Positions 1 through 5,767 of a DNA stretch of 8,453 bases are shown here, in pieces. The position numbers and the translations under genes were made by a program. The notes under the pieces are model-generated. The model saw only the letters and a list, made by a program, of their open reading frames with translations, had not been told where the DNA came from and searched no databases. The stretch is taken from positions 1 through 8,453 of the forward strand of contig VBLM01000373.1 of assembly GCA_005879095.1 (NCBI GenBank). The letters are read 5' to 3'. Origin of the DNA: Deltaproteobacteria bacterium (GTDB taxonomy: Bacteria > Myxococcota > Myxococcia > Myxococcales > 40CM-4-68-19). The first letter of the stretch is position 1, and the number at the start of each line of letters is the position of its first letter.

Positions 1-2
1 TG

Positions 3-710
3 GAGAGCCTGGTCGAAGACCTCGGCGCGGCGCAGCCCTCCCGCTTCCGGCTCGACGCCGACCTGCGCCTGCCCACGGAAGTCGATCCGCTGCAGCTTCC
101 AGTCGATCGCGCGCCCACTCGGACGCGCCGCGTCCGCCCCCGCACGCCGCTGCCGCGCGCGCCGGTCAACTTCCGCCTCCGCCCGCGCAATTTCCGGCTC
201 GACAAGGCCTCGCTCAAGCCGGCCAACGAGGGCATCGTCCCCCTCGAAACCCGCGACACCACCTACCGCTGGGTTCGCCCCGCTTTCCGCCGCCGCTGGC
301 TCGAGCTGCCCTGGATGGCGCAGGAACGGATTTCGTTCCTCGGCCCCCTGCAGTACGAGTGGTTCCTGATCTGGTGGGACGCGTTCCAGGCCCGCCGGCC
401 CGGAGCGAAGGATCCGTACGACTACGACCTCGCCCCCGAGCTCGAACTCGCGCTCGAGACGGTCAAGGAGCAGATGCTCATCCGCCGCGACGTGAAGAAG
501 GACGAAAACCCGCCCGAGGGGCATGAATTCTACTTCATCGAGGTCGGCCACCCGATCTCGGCCCACGAGCACCAGCCCCCGGCCGCGCTGGTCCCGAAGA
601 AAGAATGGATCGGCGCCGCAAAGCCGCTGCCGCCGCCGACCGTGCCGCGCATGGCGCGCGAAGCGTACCTGCAGTGGCGAACGCTGGTCGACGCGCTGGA
701 GGAACGGTGA
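3..710 (+). CDS. Uncharacterised protein, 5' end outside window
   Basis: I do not recognise this protein. The frame is open from the window edge to a TGA at 708-710, giving at least 235 residues. An in-frame ATG at 315 exists, but no ribosome binding site precedes it. The 104 codons upstream of it have no stop, the same G/C-ending codon use, and no ATG, GTG or TTG, so the true start is probably left of the window. The first part is rich in Arg and Pro (about residues 38-66). A tryptophan- and aromatic-rich stretch follows (about 85-130, including WFLIWWDAF), then an acidic section and a Pro-rich segment near residue 200. There is no signal peptide or clear membrane helix in the visible part. 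The stop overlaps the GTG start of the Roadblock gene, so the two are probably translated together. A link to the converging injection cluster is possible but unproven. Confidence 0.72.
   Translation, partial: ESLVEDLGAAQPSRFRLDADLRLPTEVDPLQLPVDRAPTRTRRVRPRTPLPRAPVNFRLRPRNFRLDKASLKPANEGIVPLETRDTTYRWVRPAFRRRWLELPWMAQERISFLGPLQYEWFLIWWDAFQARRPGAKDPYDYDLAPELELALETVKEQMLIRRDVKKDENPPEGHEFYFIEVGHPISAHEHQPPAALVPKKEWIGAAKPLPPPTVPRMAREAYLQWRTLVDALEER
698..702 (+). promoter_or_regulatory. Ribosome binding site deciding the GTG start of the Roadblock gene
   Basis: GGAGG ends four bases before the GTG at 707. It lies inside the last codons of the upstream gene. No comparable site precedes the in-frame ATG at 605, and that longer start would add an Ala/Arg-rich leader lying fully inside the upstream gene. 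Confidence 0.7.
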
Positions 711-1270
711 TCCCTCATCTCGACGACGACCAGCACGAACGCCTCTGGCGCATCTGCGACGCGCTCGTCTCCGGCTCGGGAGCGCGGGCCGCCATCGTCT
801 GCGACGCCGCCAACGGCTCGGTCATCGTCAGCGTCGGCGACACGACCGCAGCGGGCGCCGCCACCGGAGTGCAGCTGCTCGGTCCCGGCGAACGAGTCGT
901 CCACGGCGCTTCCGGCCAGATCTACGGCGTCGAAATCCCGGGCGGCGCGCTGCTCGCCGTGCTCCACGAGCCGCCGGTGCTGGAGAAAGTCCGCGCGGCC
1001 GCCGGCGAAGCGGTGCGCCAAGCCGCCGAACTGCTGGCTTCGCTGCCTCCACCCACGCCGCGGCAGACTGAGCACGTCCACCCGCACCAGCCCCCGAAGC
1101 CGAAGACGAAAAAGAAAACGACAACGAAAAGGAAACCGGCCGCGAGCAGGAGCAGGAGCACCAAAAAGAAGGGCTCGGCCAAAAAGGCCAAGCCCTCGAA
1201 AACAGCGAAGAAAAAGAAGATCAGTCCTCGGCCTCGTCGTCCGGCGCCGCGACCGTCGACTCGAATTTGA
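707..1270 (+). CDS. MglB-like Roadblock/LC7 domain protein with lysine-rich C-terminal tail
   Basis: 187 residues from a GTG that overlaps the preceding stop (GTGA). Residues 8-113 resemble the Roadblock/LC7 fold of MglB-type proteins: a first helix (HERLWRICDAL), a strand followed by a D-x-x-N-G turn (AAIVCDAANGSVI), strands around residues 70-88 (IYGVEIPGGALLAVLHE), and a long closing helix (about 91-113). The segment between the second strand and the third looks shorter than in Myxococcus MglB. Such proteins dimerise and bind or regulate Ras-like GTPases; that role is known for the family and inferred here. A Pro/His linker follows (114-130), then a basic tail (131-171) with 18 lysines in 41 residues, resembling histone H1-like bacterial tails that may contact nucleic acid or acidic partners. 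The last 16 residues (ISPRPRRP onward) are encoded opposite the end of the VWA gene. No GTPase gene is visible nearby. Confidence 0.75.
   Translation: MIPHLDDDQHERLWRICDALVSGSGARAAIVCDAANGSVIVSVGDTTAAGAATGVQLLGPGERVVHGASGQIYGVEIPGGALLAVLHEPPVLEKVRAAAGEAVRQAAELLASLPPPTPRQTEHVHPHQPPKPKTKKKTTTKRKPAASRSRSTKKKGSAKKAKPSKTAKKKKISPRPRRPAPRPSTRI
1161..1196 (-). terminator. Intrinsic terminator of the minus-strand operon, inside the Roadblock gene
   Basis: Read on the minus strand, AGGGCT-T-GGCC, a TTTTT loop, then GGCC-G-AGCCCT form an 11-pair stem (1170-1196) in which the central T faces G, a wobble pair in RNA. The stem is followed at once by a TTCTTTTT tract (1163-1170, the first T being the stem end). 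It starts 25 bases after the VWA stop. On the plus strand the same position is a C/A mismatch and no T tract follows, so it should work in the minus direction only. Confidence 0.85.
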
Positions 1271-2660
1271 ACTCAGTCATCCCGAGCGTGATGATGTCGC
1301 CGTTGCGCAGGAACCGCCGCGCCGTCTTCTTCCCGTTGACGAGCACGCCATTCTTCGACCCGAGATCGACGATCTCGAACTTGTTCCCGTCGACCGCGAT
1401 GCCCGCGTGCTTGCCCGAGACCGCGCCGTCCATGACCCGCACGCTGTTCTCCGGCGCCGACCCCATGCTGACGACCTTGCCGACCAGCGGGTAGGTCTTC
1501 CCCTTGGTGGCGCCCTTCTGACAGATGACCCGCGCCTTCGCCGACTTGAGGCAGAAGAGGCAGACGTCCCATTCCGGCATCTGCGCCCGCTTGCACACCG
1601 CGCAGAACCGCACCGGAGGCGGCTTGGGCCGCGTCACCACGTAGATGGCTGCGGCGATGATCAACACGAGGAGGATGGCGGCGACCCAGATGCCGATCTT
1701 GATCCAGTCGATGTAGTCCGGCGTCTTCACCATGACCGAGGACTTGAGCGAGGCCCCGCCCTCGTTCTCCATCGCGATCTCGATCTTGTGCTCCTTGCCG
1801 TCGTGGTCGAGCGTCGTCTTCCACTGCACGACGTACATCTTGTTGATGTAGTCCTTGATGACGGTGAGGCCCTTGTTGATGTCGTCCACCGTCTGCGCGG
1901 CCTTGTAGGTGCCGCCGGTGCGCTTGGCGACGACCTCAAGGTTCGCCAGCGAGTCCTGATCCAGCTCGGAGTGGCCGATGCAGTGGATGGGAATGTGCCG
2001 CTTGCTCGCGTCGGAAAAGACCTTTTCGTCGGCGGTGGCGCTGCCGTTGTCGCGGCCGTCGGAGATGACGATGATGGCCTTGGCCGCCGGCAGCAGCGTG
2101 GCCGCCGCGCCGCCCTTGCCCGGCGCAGCCGCCGCCGCGTAGAGCGAGAGGGCCTGCGCGAGGCCGTCGTAGAGGAGGAACGACTTCCCGGTGAAGGTGA
2201 TCTTGCCGGCCTTCCCGGCCACGTCGCCCTTGTCGTCGGAGAACGGCGACACCGTCTCGGCGGACTCGGCGTAGTCGACCACCGCTACCTGGTCCTTCTC
2301 GCCCAGGCCGTTGACGAAAGCGGAGACCGCCTTCTTGATGTCCTCCTGGATGCCCATCATCGCGCCCGAGGCCTGGACGACGATGACGATCGAAGCGCCG
2401 GTCTGCGCCGCTTCCAGCGACTCGACCTTGAGGATCTTCGAGCTGTCGGTATTTCCGCCCTCGTAGACCTTGAACAGGTCCTGCGAGAGCCCCTGGATCG
2501 GCGACCCCTGCGTGCTGATCACGTTCACGTAGCCCTTGGCGTGGGGCCACTTCTTCTGCGAAAGCTCCACCTGCTGGATGCCGAGCTGCGCGCCCGCCGC
2601 CAGTGCCACGGACGGCACGAGGACCGCCGCGGCGATGATCTTCACGAGGTGCTTCGTCAC
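1221..2660 (-). CDS. Exported VWA domain, membrane helix, zinc ribbon and FHA protein
   Basis: 479 residues from a GTG with GGAAGG eight bases upstream. Domains in order: a Sec-type signal peptide (1-22; basic start, hydrophobic core, likely cut after SVALA); a beta-rich segment (25-85); a VWA-like domain (about 89-275) with the Asp-Gly-Arg-Asp loop at 201-204; a membrane helix (about 320-342); a zinc ribbon with C353-x2-C356 and C367-x2-C370; and an FHA domain (about 377-467) with S415-x2-H418 and S435-K-N437-G438. The expected topology puts VWA in the periplasm and zinc ribbon plus FHA in the cytoplasm, so the protein could pass a signal or tether parts across the membrane. The VWA metal site is degenerate: the usual DxSxS reads Q96-A-S98-G-A100. 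The FHA loop has Gly-Ser where Gly-Arg is usual. It is the last gene of the operon, and its end overlaps the converging Roadblock gene. The domain calls are firm; the link to the injection machine is inferred from gene order. Confidence 0.9.
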   Translation of the reverse strand: MTKHLVKIIAAAVLVPSVALAAGAQLGIQQVELSQKKWPHAKGYVNVISTQGSPIQGLSQDLFKVYEGGNTDSSKILKVESLEAAQTGASIVIVVQASGAMMGIQEDIKKAVSAFVNGLGEKDQVAVVDYAESAETVSPFSDDKGDVAGKAGKITFTGKSFLLYDGLAQALSLYAAAAAPGKGGAAATLLPAAKAIIVISDGRDNGSATADEKVFSDASKRHIPIHCIGHSELDQDSLANLEVVAKRTGGTYKAAQTVDDINKGLTVIKDYINKMYVVQWKTTLDHDGKEHKIEIAMENEGGASLKSSVMVKTPDYIDWIKIGIWVAAILLVLIIAAAIYVVTRPKPPPVRFCAVCKRAQMPEWDVCLFCLKSAKARVICQKGATKGKTYPLVGKVVSMGSAPENSVRVMDGAVSGKHAGIAVDGNKFEIVDLGSKNGVLVNGKKTARRFLRNGDIITLGMTEFKFESTVAAPDDEAED

Positions 2661-2668
2661 TGGAATTG

Positions 2669-2674
2669 CCTTCC
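2669..2674 (-). promoter_or_regulatory. Ribosome binding site deciding the GTG start of the VWA gene
   Basis: GGAAGG lies eight bases before the GTG at 2660, in the 38-base gap after the FHA gene. The frame stays open far upstream because of base composition. This site and the signal peptide that follows fix the start. Confidence 0.75.
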
Positions 2675-2698
2675 GTCTGCCGAAGAGGGGTCTCGAGC

Positions 2699-3280
2699 CT
2701 ACTCGCGCTTCTCTCGCATCGCCCGGCACTTGAACTCGAACTCGATGTCGCCGAGCTTGATGATGTCGTTGTCGATCAGGTCGTGCTTCTGGATCTTCTC
2801 GTCGTTGACGAAACAGCCGTTCGAGCTGTCCAGGTCCGCAATCTGGAACTCGCCCCCCTCGTAGCGGATGGTGGCGTGCTTGCGCGAGAGCTTTTTGTCG
2901 GAGAGCACCACGTCGCAGTCGGCGGCGGTGCCGATCACGTTCTTGCCGACCCTCAGGCGAAAGTCCTCGCCCTTGTGCTGCCCGTTGAGCGCCACCAGCC
3001 AGCCGCAGACTTCGCGGCTCTTGTCGGAGGAGCCGCGGCCCTTGTCGCCGCCGCCGCCCACGTCGCCGAGGTTGATCATCGCCGTGCCCTGGCCCATGGC
3101 GGGCGGCATCGGCATGCCTCCGCCTCCGCCGCCGGCCATCATCGCCTGCTGCATCTCCAGGCAATACGGGCACTGATCCCAGCTGGGGTGCATGACGTGC
3201 CCGTTGGGGCACACCTTGCCGCCGGACTTCTCGCGCCCTTTGAACAGGCCGATCACTTCGCGGAAGACTGTGATGAACAC
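2699..3280 (-). CDS. Zinc-ribbon and FHA domain protein
   Basis: 193 residues from GTG to TAG. A short amphipathic start (FITVFREVIGLF) is followed by a zinc ribbon, C24-P-N-G-H28 and C37-P-Y-C40, of the kind often found next to FHA domains in bacteria. A flexible linker contains six glycines (50-55), a Met/Pro run and a second glycine cluster (75-78). The FHA domain (about 93-186) has L131-S-R-K-H135 and D151-S-S-N154-G155. The position where most FHA domains have Gly-Arg in the first phosphate-binding loop is G117-T118, so phosphothreonine binding is doubtful. No membrane helix or signal peptide is seen, so it should be cytoplasmic. It starts 12 bases after the preceding gene and repeats the zinc-ribbon/FHA layout of its downstream neighbour, which suggests joint action or an old duplication. 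FHA proteins regulate or scaffold type VI secretion in other bacteria, a precedent rather than proof. Confidence 0.92.
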   Translation of the reverse strand: MFITVFREVIGLFKGREKSGGKVCPNGHVMHPSWDQCPYCLEMQQAMMAGGGGGGMPMPPAMGQGTAMINLGDVGGGGDKGRGSSDKSREVCGWLVALNGQHKGEDFRLRVGKNVIGTAADCDVVLSDKKLSRKHATIRYEGGEFQIADLDSSNGCFVNDEKIQKHDLIDNDIIKLGDIEFEFKCRAMREKRE

Positions 3281-3287
3281 GTCGGTG

Positions 3288-3294
3288 CTCCCTT
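3288..3294 (-). promoter_or_regulatory. Ribosome binding site of the FHA gene, overlapping the upstream stop
   Basis: AAGGGAG lies seven bases before the GTG at 3280. Its first two bases belong to the TAA stop of the preceding gene (3293-3295), so translation of the two genes is likely coupled. Confidence 0.75.
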
Positions 3295-4754
3295 ACGCCG
3301 GTTGATAGAACCAGAGCTGGAACATGTTGATGTCGCGCTCGGCGGAGACCGCCTTGGCCGACATCTCGATGGTGTCGGCGGTGATGAAGGTGCCGGGCAC
3401 GAGGAAGTAGTGGTTCCGCCAGCGGTGCTTGCGGTCGGCCTCGGTGACCTTCCACTGGCCCACCTTCTTGCCGTCGACGTTGATGTCGCAGATCTGCTCG
3501 CCGAGGATGGCGTCGAACCGCTTGATGACGATCAGGTCCTTGCCCGCGGTGAGCCCGTTGACGTTCCACTTGGCCTCGCCGCCGATGTAGGCGACGCCCG
3601 AGTCGGAGACCGACTCCTTGTCGGGATAGGTGAACGTCTGCCGGGACTTCCACATGTCCTTCTGGCCCTCGATGCGGAACTTGTGCGCCTTCTCCGACTC
3701 GTCGTTGACGAGCTGGAGATGGTCGACGCGCTTGAAGTTCGAGCCGTCGATGTTGAGCTCCTCGGGGAACTCCTTGCTGCGGACCACGATTTCCTTCCAG
3801 GTCGTCAGCTCGCCCTTGACGTCCTTCTTCGCGGAGGGCGCCATCTTCTCCTTCACCACCGGGGTGAGGGCCTGGTTCGATGCGTTGAGGAAGCGGGCGA
3901 TTCCCATCGCTCCGTCGTTGTCGCGCGGCCGGTCGCGGACCACCTTGGTCAAAGCCTCCAGGGCCTTCTTGTATTCGGCGAAGCCCTTCCGCGCCGCGAC
4001 CTGCGGGAAGTCCTTCTCGATGGCCTCGACCATCTCCCGTTCGAGCTCGACCACCCCGAGCAGCACGTCGGCCAGGTTGAACGGGCCTACCGAGTTGGAA
4101 TTGTTCAGCATTTCGACCGCGAGCACGGCCTGGCGCAGGTAGTTGGCCGGGATCACGCCCATCTTGCAGAGGAGCCCGGTCAGGGACGCCTTCTCGGAGA
4201 GGCCGTTGGCGATCTCGGCCCGAAGCTGCGGGCTCGCGTGGCTGCCGGCGTACCCGGCTACGGGGACGTAGCGCAGGTCGATCTCGCCTGGGGACCCGGC
4301 CGAGCTCGAGGGCCTCGATGCCGTCGGGCTCGCGGGCCATCACCTCGATCTTGACCTTCTCCTCGATCCGCCGGTGACCCTTGAAACGCGGGTTCTCCTT
4401 GTAGGCGATGAAGTCGGTCGGCTCCTCGAAGTACTTGATGGCCACGTACACCGTCTGCGGCAGCTTGAGCTTGTCGGCCTCGATCACCTTCACCGCCGGG
4501 TCGCGCAGGACCAGCTCGTTCCCGCGCCCGTCGATGCCGTAACCCGGCGCAACCTCGAAGGAAAGGTCACCGCGGCCGCGGGCCTGTACACGAAGGCCAC
4601 CACCGGAGACGGGAACCACACCCGGCGTGTGCAGCACGCGGTTGTGCAGGCGACGCTTCTCGAGGTGATACGCCTCGGAGGCGTTCCAGTCCTCGTCCGT
4701 GGTGAAGAAGCCTTCAAAGAAGTTGATCCGCTTGAAGTTGGCCTGCTCCGCCAT
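3293..4754 (-). CDS. Baseplate-associated protein of unknown function, interrupted by a frameshift
   Basis: The gene starts at ATG 4754 with GGAGG five bases upstream and ends at TAA 3293-3295. It is one base longer than a whole number of codons. Residues 1-155 lie in one frame (through EALELGRVP) and the rest in another (GEIDLRYVPVAGY onward), meeting at four Gs (4290-4293). Removing one G gives about 486 residues. The N-terminal part (FFEGFFTTDEDWNASEAYH, then KRRLHNRVLH, then VAPGYGIDGRGNELVL) matches a pattern I associate with unnamed proteins in phage-tail-like clusters, and loosely recalls the N-terminal shell of T6SS TssK. The middle (about 220-330) is helical and charged. The C-terminal part (about 345-486) is beta-rich and ends in MFQLWFYQPA, possibly a jelly roll. 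There is no signal peptide. Its position between tail protein I and the FHA genes supports a role in the machine or its attachment, but the function is not known. Confidence 0.75.
4290..4293 (-). other. Frameshift site in a four-base homopolymer
   Basis: On the coding strand the bases read GTC CCC AGG CGA. Dropping one C gives GTC CCA GGC GAG, which joins the two protein-like frames without loss (GRV-P-GEI). Upstream of this point the second frame has an unlikely Ser/Pro-rich reading. Downstream the first frame is an Arg-rich shadow. An assembly error, a true mutation or +1 recoding could each explain it. Confidence 0.8.
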
Positions 4755-4852
4755 TGCATCCTCCGAAAACGTGCTGCCCTTCCAGAAACATCTGAAGCGG
4801 CAGTGTTGTCAAATCAGAAACGAAAAGGTCCTACCCCCGTAAATCCGTAGAA
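4755..4852 (-). promoter_or_regulatory. Intergenic region with candidate promoter and repeats
   Basis: This 98-base gap is the largest between genes in the cluster and more A/T-rich than its surroundings. On the minus strand it has a perfect TTGACA (4807-4812), but at 16-18 bases downstream I find only weak -10 candidates (for example GTTTCT, 4784-4789). Two copies of GTTTCTG (4783-4789 and 4815-4821) lie 32 bases apart on either side of the TTGACA. A short hairpin, CTT-c-CAGA / aaca / TCTG-AAG, occupies 4779-4797, and the ribosome binding site GGAGG is at 4760-4764. I see no convincing terminator after the tail protein I gene, so transcription may also read through from upstream. Confidence 0.45.
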
Positions 4853-5764
4853 TTACTTCTTGCCCAGACCGAGCTTCTGCAGCTCCTCGTCCTGGGTCGC
4901 TGGAACGTCTTCCTGGCCGCCGATGCGCGCATCCACCCCGATGCGTCCGGTCTTGCCTACATGCAGGAACGGCACTGCGTCATAGGTGGGCTCGGTCTTC
5001 TCGAACACCAGCGCGTAGTGCGCGTGCGCCGGCTTCTCGGTCTCGACCAGCGCCTGCACCGTGCGCAGCCGTTCGCGCGAGATCTCGGTCTTCTTGTCGG
5101 GCAGCTCCACCGTGAAGCACTGGCTGATGAAAACCGGCGGCGAGAGGACCGTGTCCTGGCCGATGGTGCTCGACTTGCCGACCACGAGGCCCGGGTACGG
5201 CCATTCCCCCTCGTGGATTTCCGCCTTGACGTCGGCGAAGAGCCGCAGCGCGAGCTTGAGGCCCGCTGCGGTCCCGCGCAGCCGGTAGAGCTCCGGCGTA
5301 CGCTGCATGATCTCGCGACGCTTGTCCTCGTCCCACCCTTCGAGCAGCGGCATCGCCAGCCAGGATGCGAGCCAGGGCAGCCACTTCTCGTTGGTGATGC
5401 GCGGGTCGAAGAGCTCGTGGACGAACTCGAGGTTCTCTTCGATCCCCGACGTGAGATGCGCCGTAATCAGCAGGAATCGCTGGAGAAAGTCGGCGTTCTC
5501 CTCGTCGGCGTCCTGGTAGATGCCGGGGAGGTAGTTGATCGCCGGCTTCGTCGCGATCTCGACCTTGATCACGCGGGCGTCGTTCAGCTCGTCGCCCGCT
5601 TCGGGGAACTGGCGGACGACGGTCAGCGCCTTGGCCTCGCTGTCGACCAGCTTGAACTCGACTTTGGCCTGGGCGCGCTTTTTGGCCAGGCGGCGCGCCT
5701 GGCCAAGCGGCAGGCCGAGGAGCGGGGGCGCGAGTGCGGGCGTGTTGATCGGTTGCTCGGCCAT
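4853..5764 (-). CDS. Phage tail protein I-like baseplate protein with N-terminal PASTA-like domain
   Basis: 303 residues. The ATG lies three bases after the stop of the baseplate-J-like gene, so the two are probably translationally coupled. Residues 76-258 fit the P2 tail protein I family: LPGIYQ (79-84), a helical part with W128-L-P-W-L-ASW, then LYRLRGTAAGLKLALRLF (159-176), and a closing KPAHAHY (244-250). Proteins of this family sit in the baseplate wedge next to protein J in contractile tails. Residues 14-71 look like a PASTA domain: LLGLPLGQARRLAKK, then VVRQFPEAGDEL, then VIKVEIA. PASTA domains are best known from penicillin-binding proteins and PknB-type kinases, where some bind cell-wall material. 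One fused to a tail protein is unusual and suggests a contact with peptidoglycan or another protein; that part is inference. The last 45 residues, charged and Gly-rich, extend beyond the usual domain. Confidence 0.9.
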   Translation of the reverse strand: MAEQPINTPALAPPLLGLPLGQARRLAKKRAQAKVEFKLVDSEAKALTVVRQFPEAGDELNDARVIKVEIATKPAINYLPGIYQDADEENADFLQRFLLITAHLTSGIEENLEFVHELFDPRITNEKWLPWLASWLAMPLLEGWDEDKRREIMQRTPELYRLRGTAAGLKLALRLFADVKAEIHEGEWPYPGLVVGKSSTIGQDTVLSPPVFISQCFTVELPDKKTEISRERLRTVQALVETEKPAHAHYALVFEKTEPTYDAVPFLHVGKTGRIGVDARIGGQEDVPATQDEELQKLGLGKK

Positions 5765-5767
5765 TGG

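Noticed and set aside
315..317. ATG 315 as the start of the leftmost gene
   Set aside because: There is no ribosome binding site upstream, and the frame stays open and coding-like to the window edge.
605..706. Longer start for the Roadblock gene at ATG 605
   Set aside because: It would add an Ala/Arg-rich leader inside the upstream coding region without a good ribosome binding site. GTG 707 has GGAGG and the typical stop-start overlap.
1407..4354. Long plus-strand open frames opposite the VWA, FHA and frameshifted genes
   Set aside because: They are Leu/Val/Asp/His-rich shadows antisense to genes with clear domains, and have no convincing ribosome binding sites.
1221..4754. One continuous minus-strand open frame of 1177 codons that would fuse the frameshifted gene to the VWA protein
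   Set aside because: The middle part is an Arg/Gln/Gly-rich shadow translation overlapping the FHA gene, which is clearly coded in another frame. The stop-free run reflects high GC content and the frameshift at 4290-4293.
4826..4852. Terminator after the tail protein I gene
   Set aside because: Only a weak CTAC/GTAG pairing and a short TTTT on the minus strand are present, too little for an intrinsic terminator.
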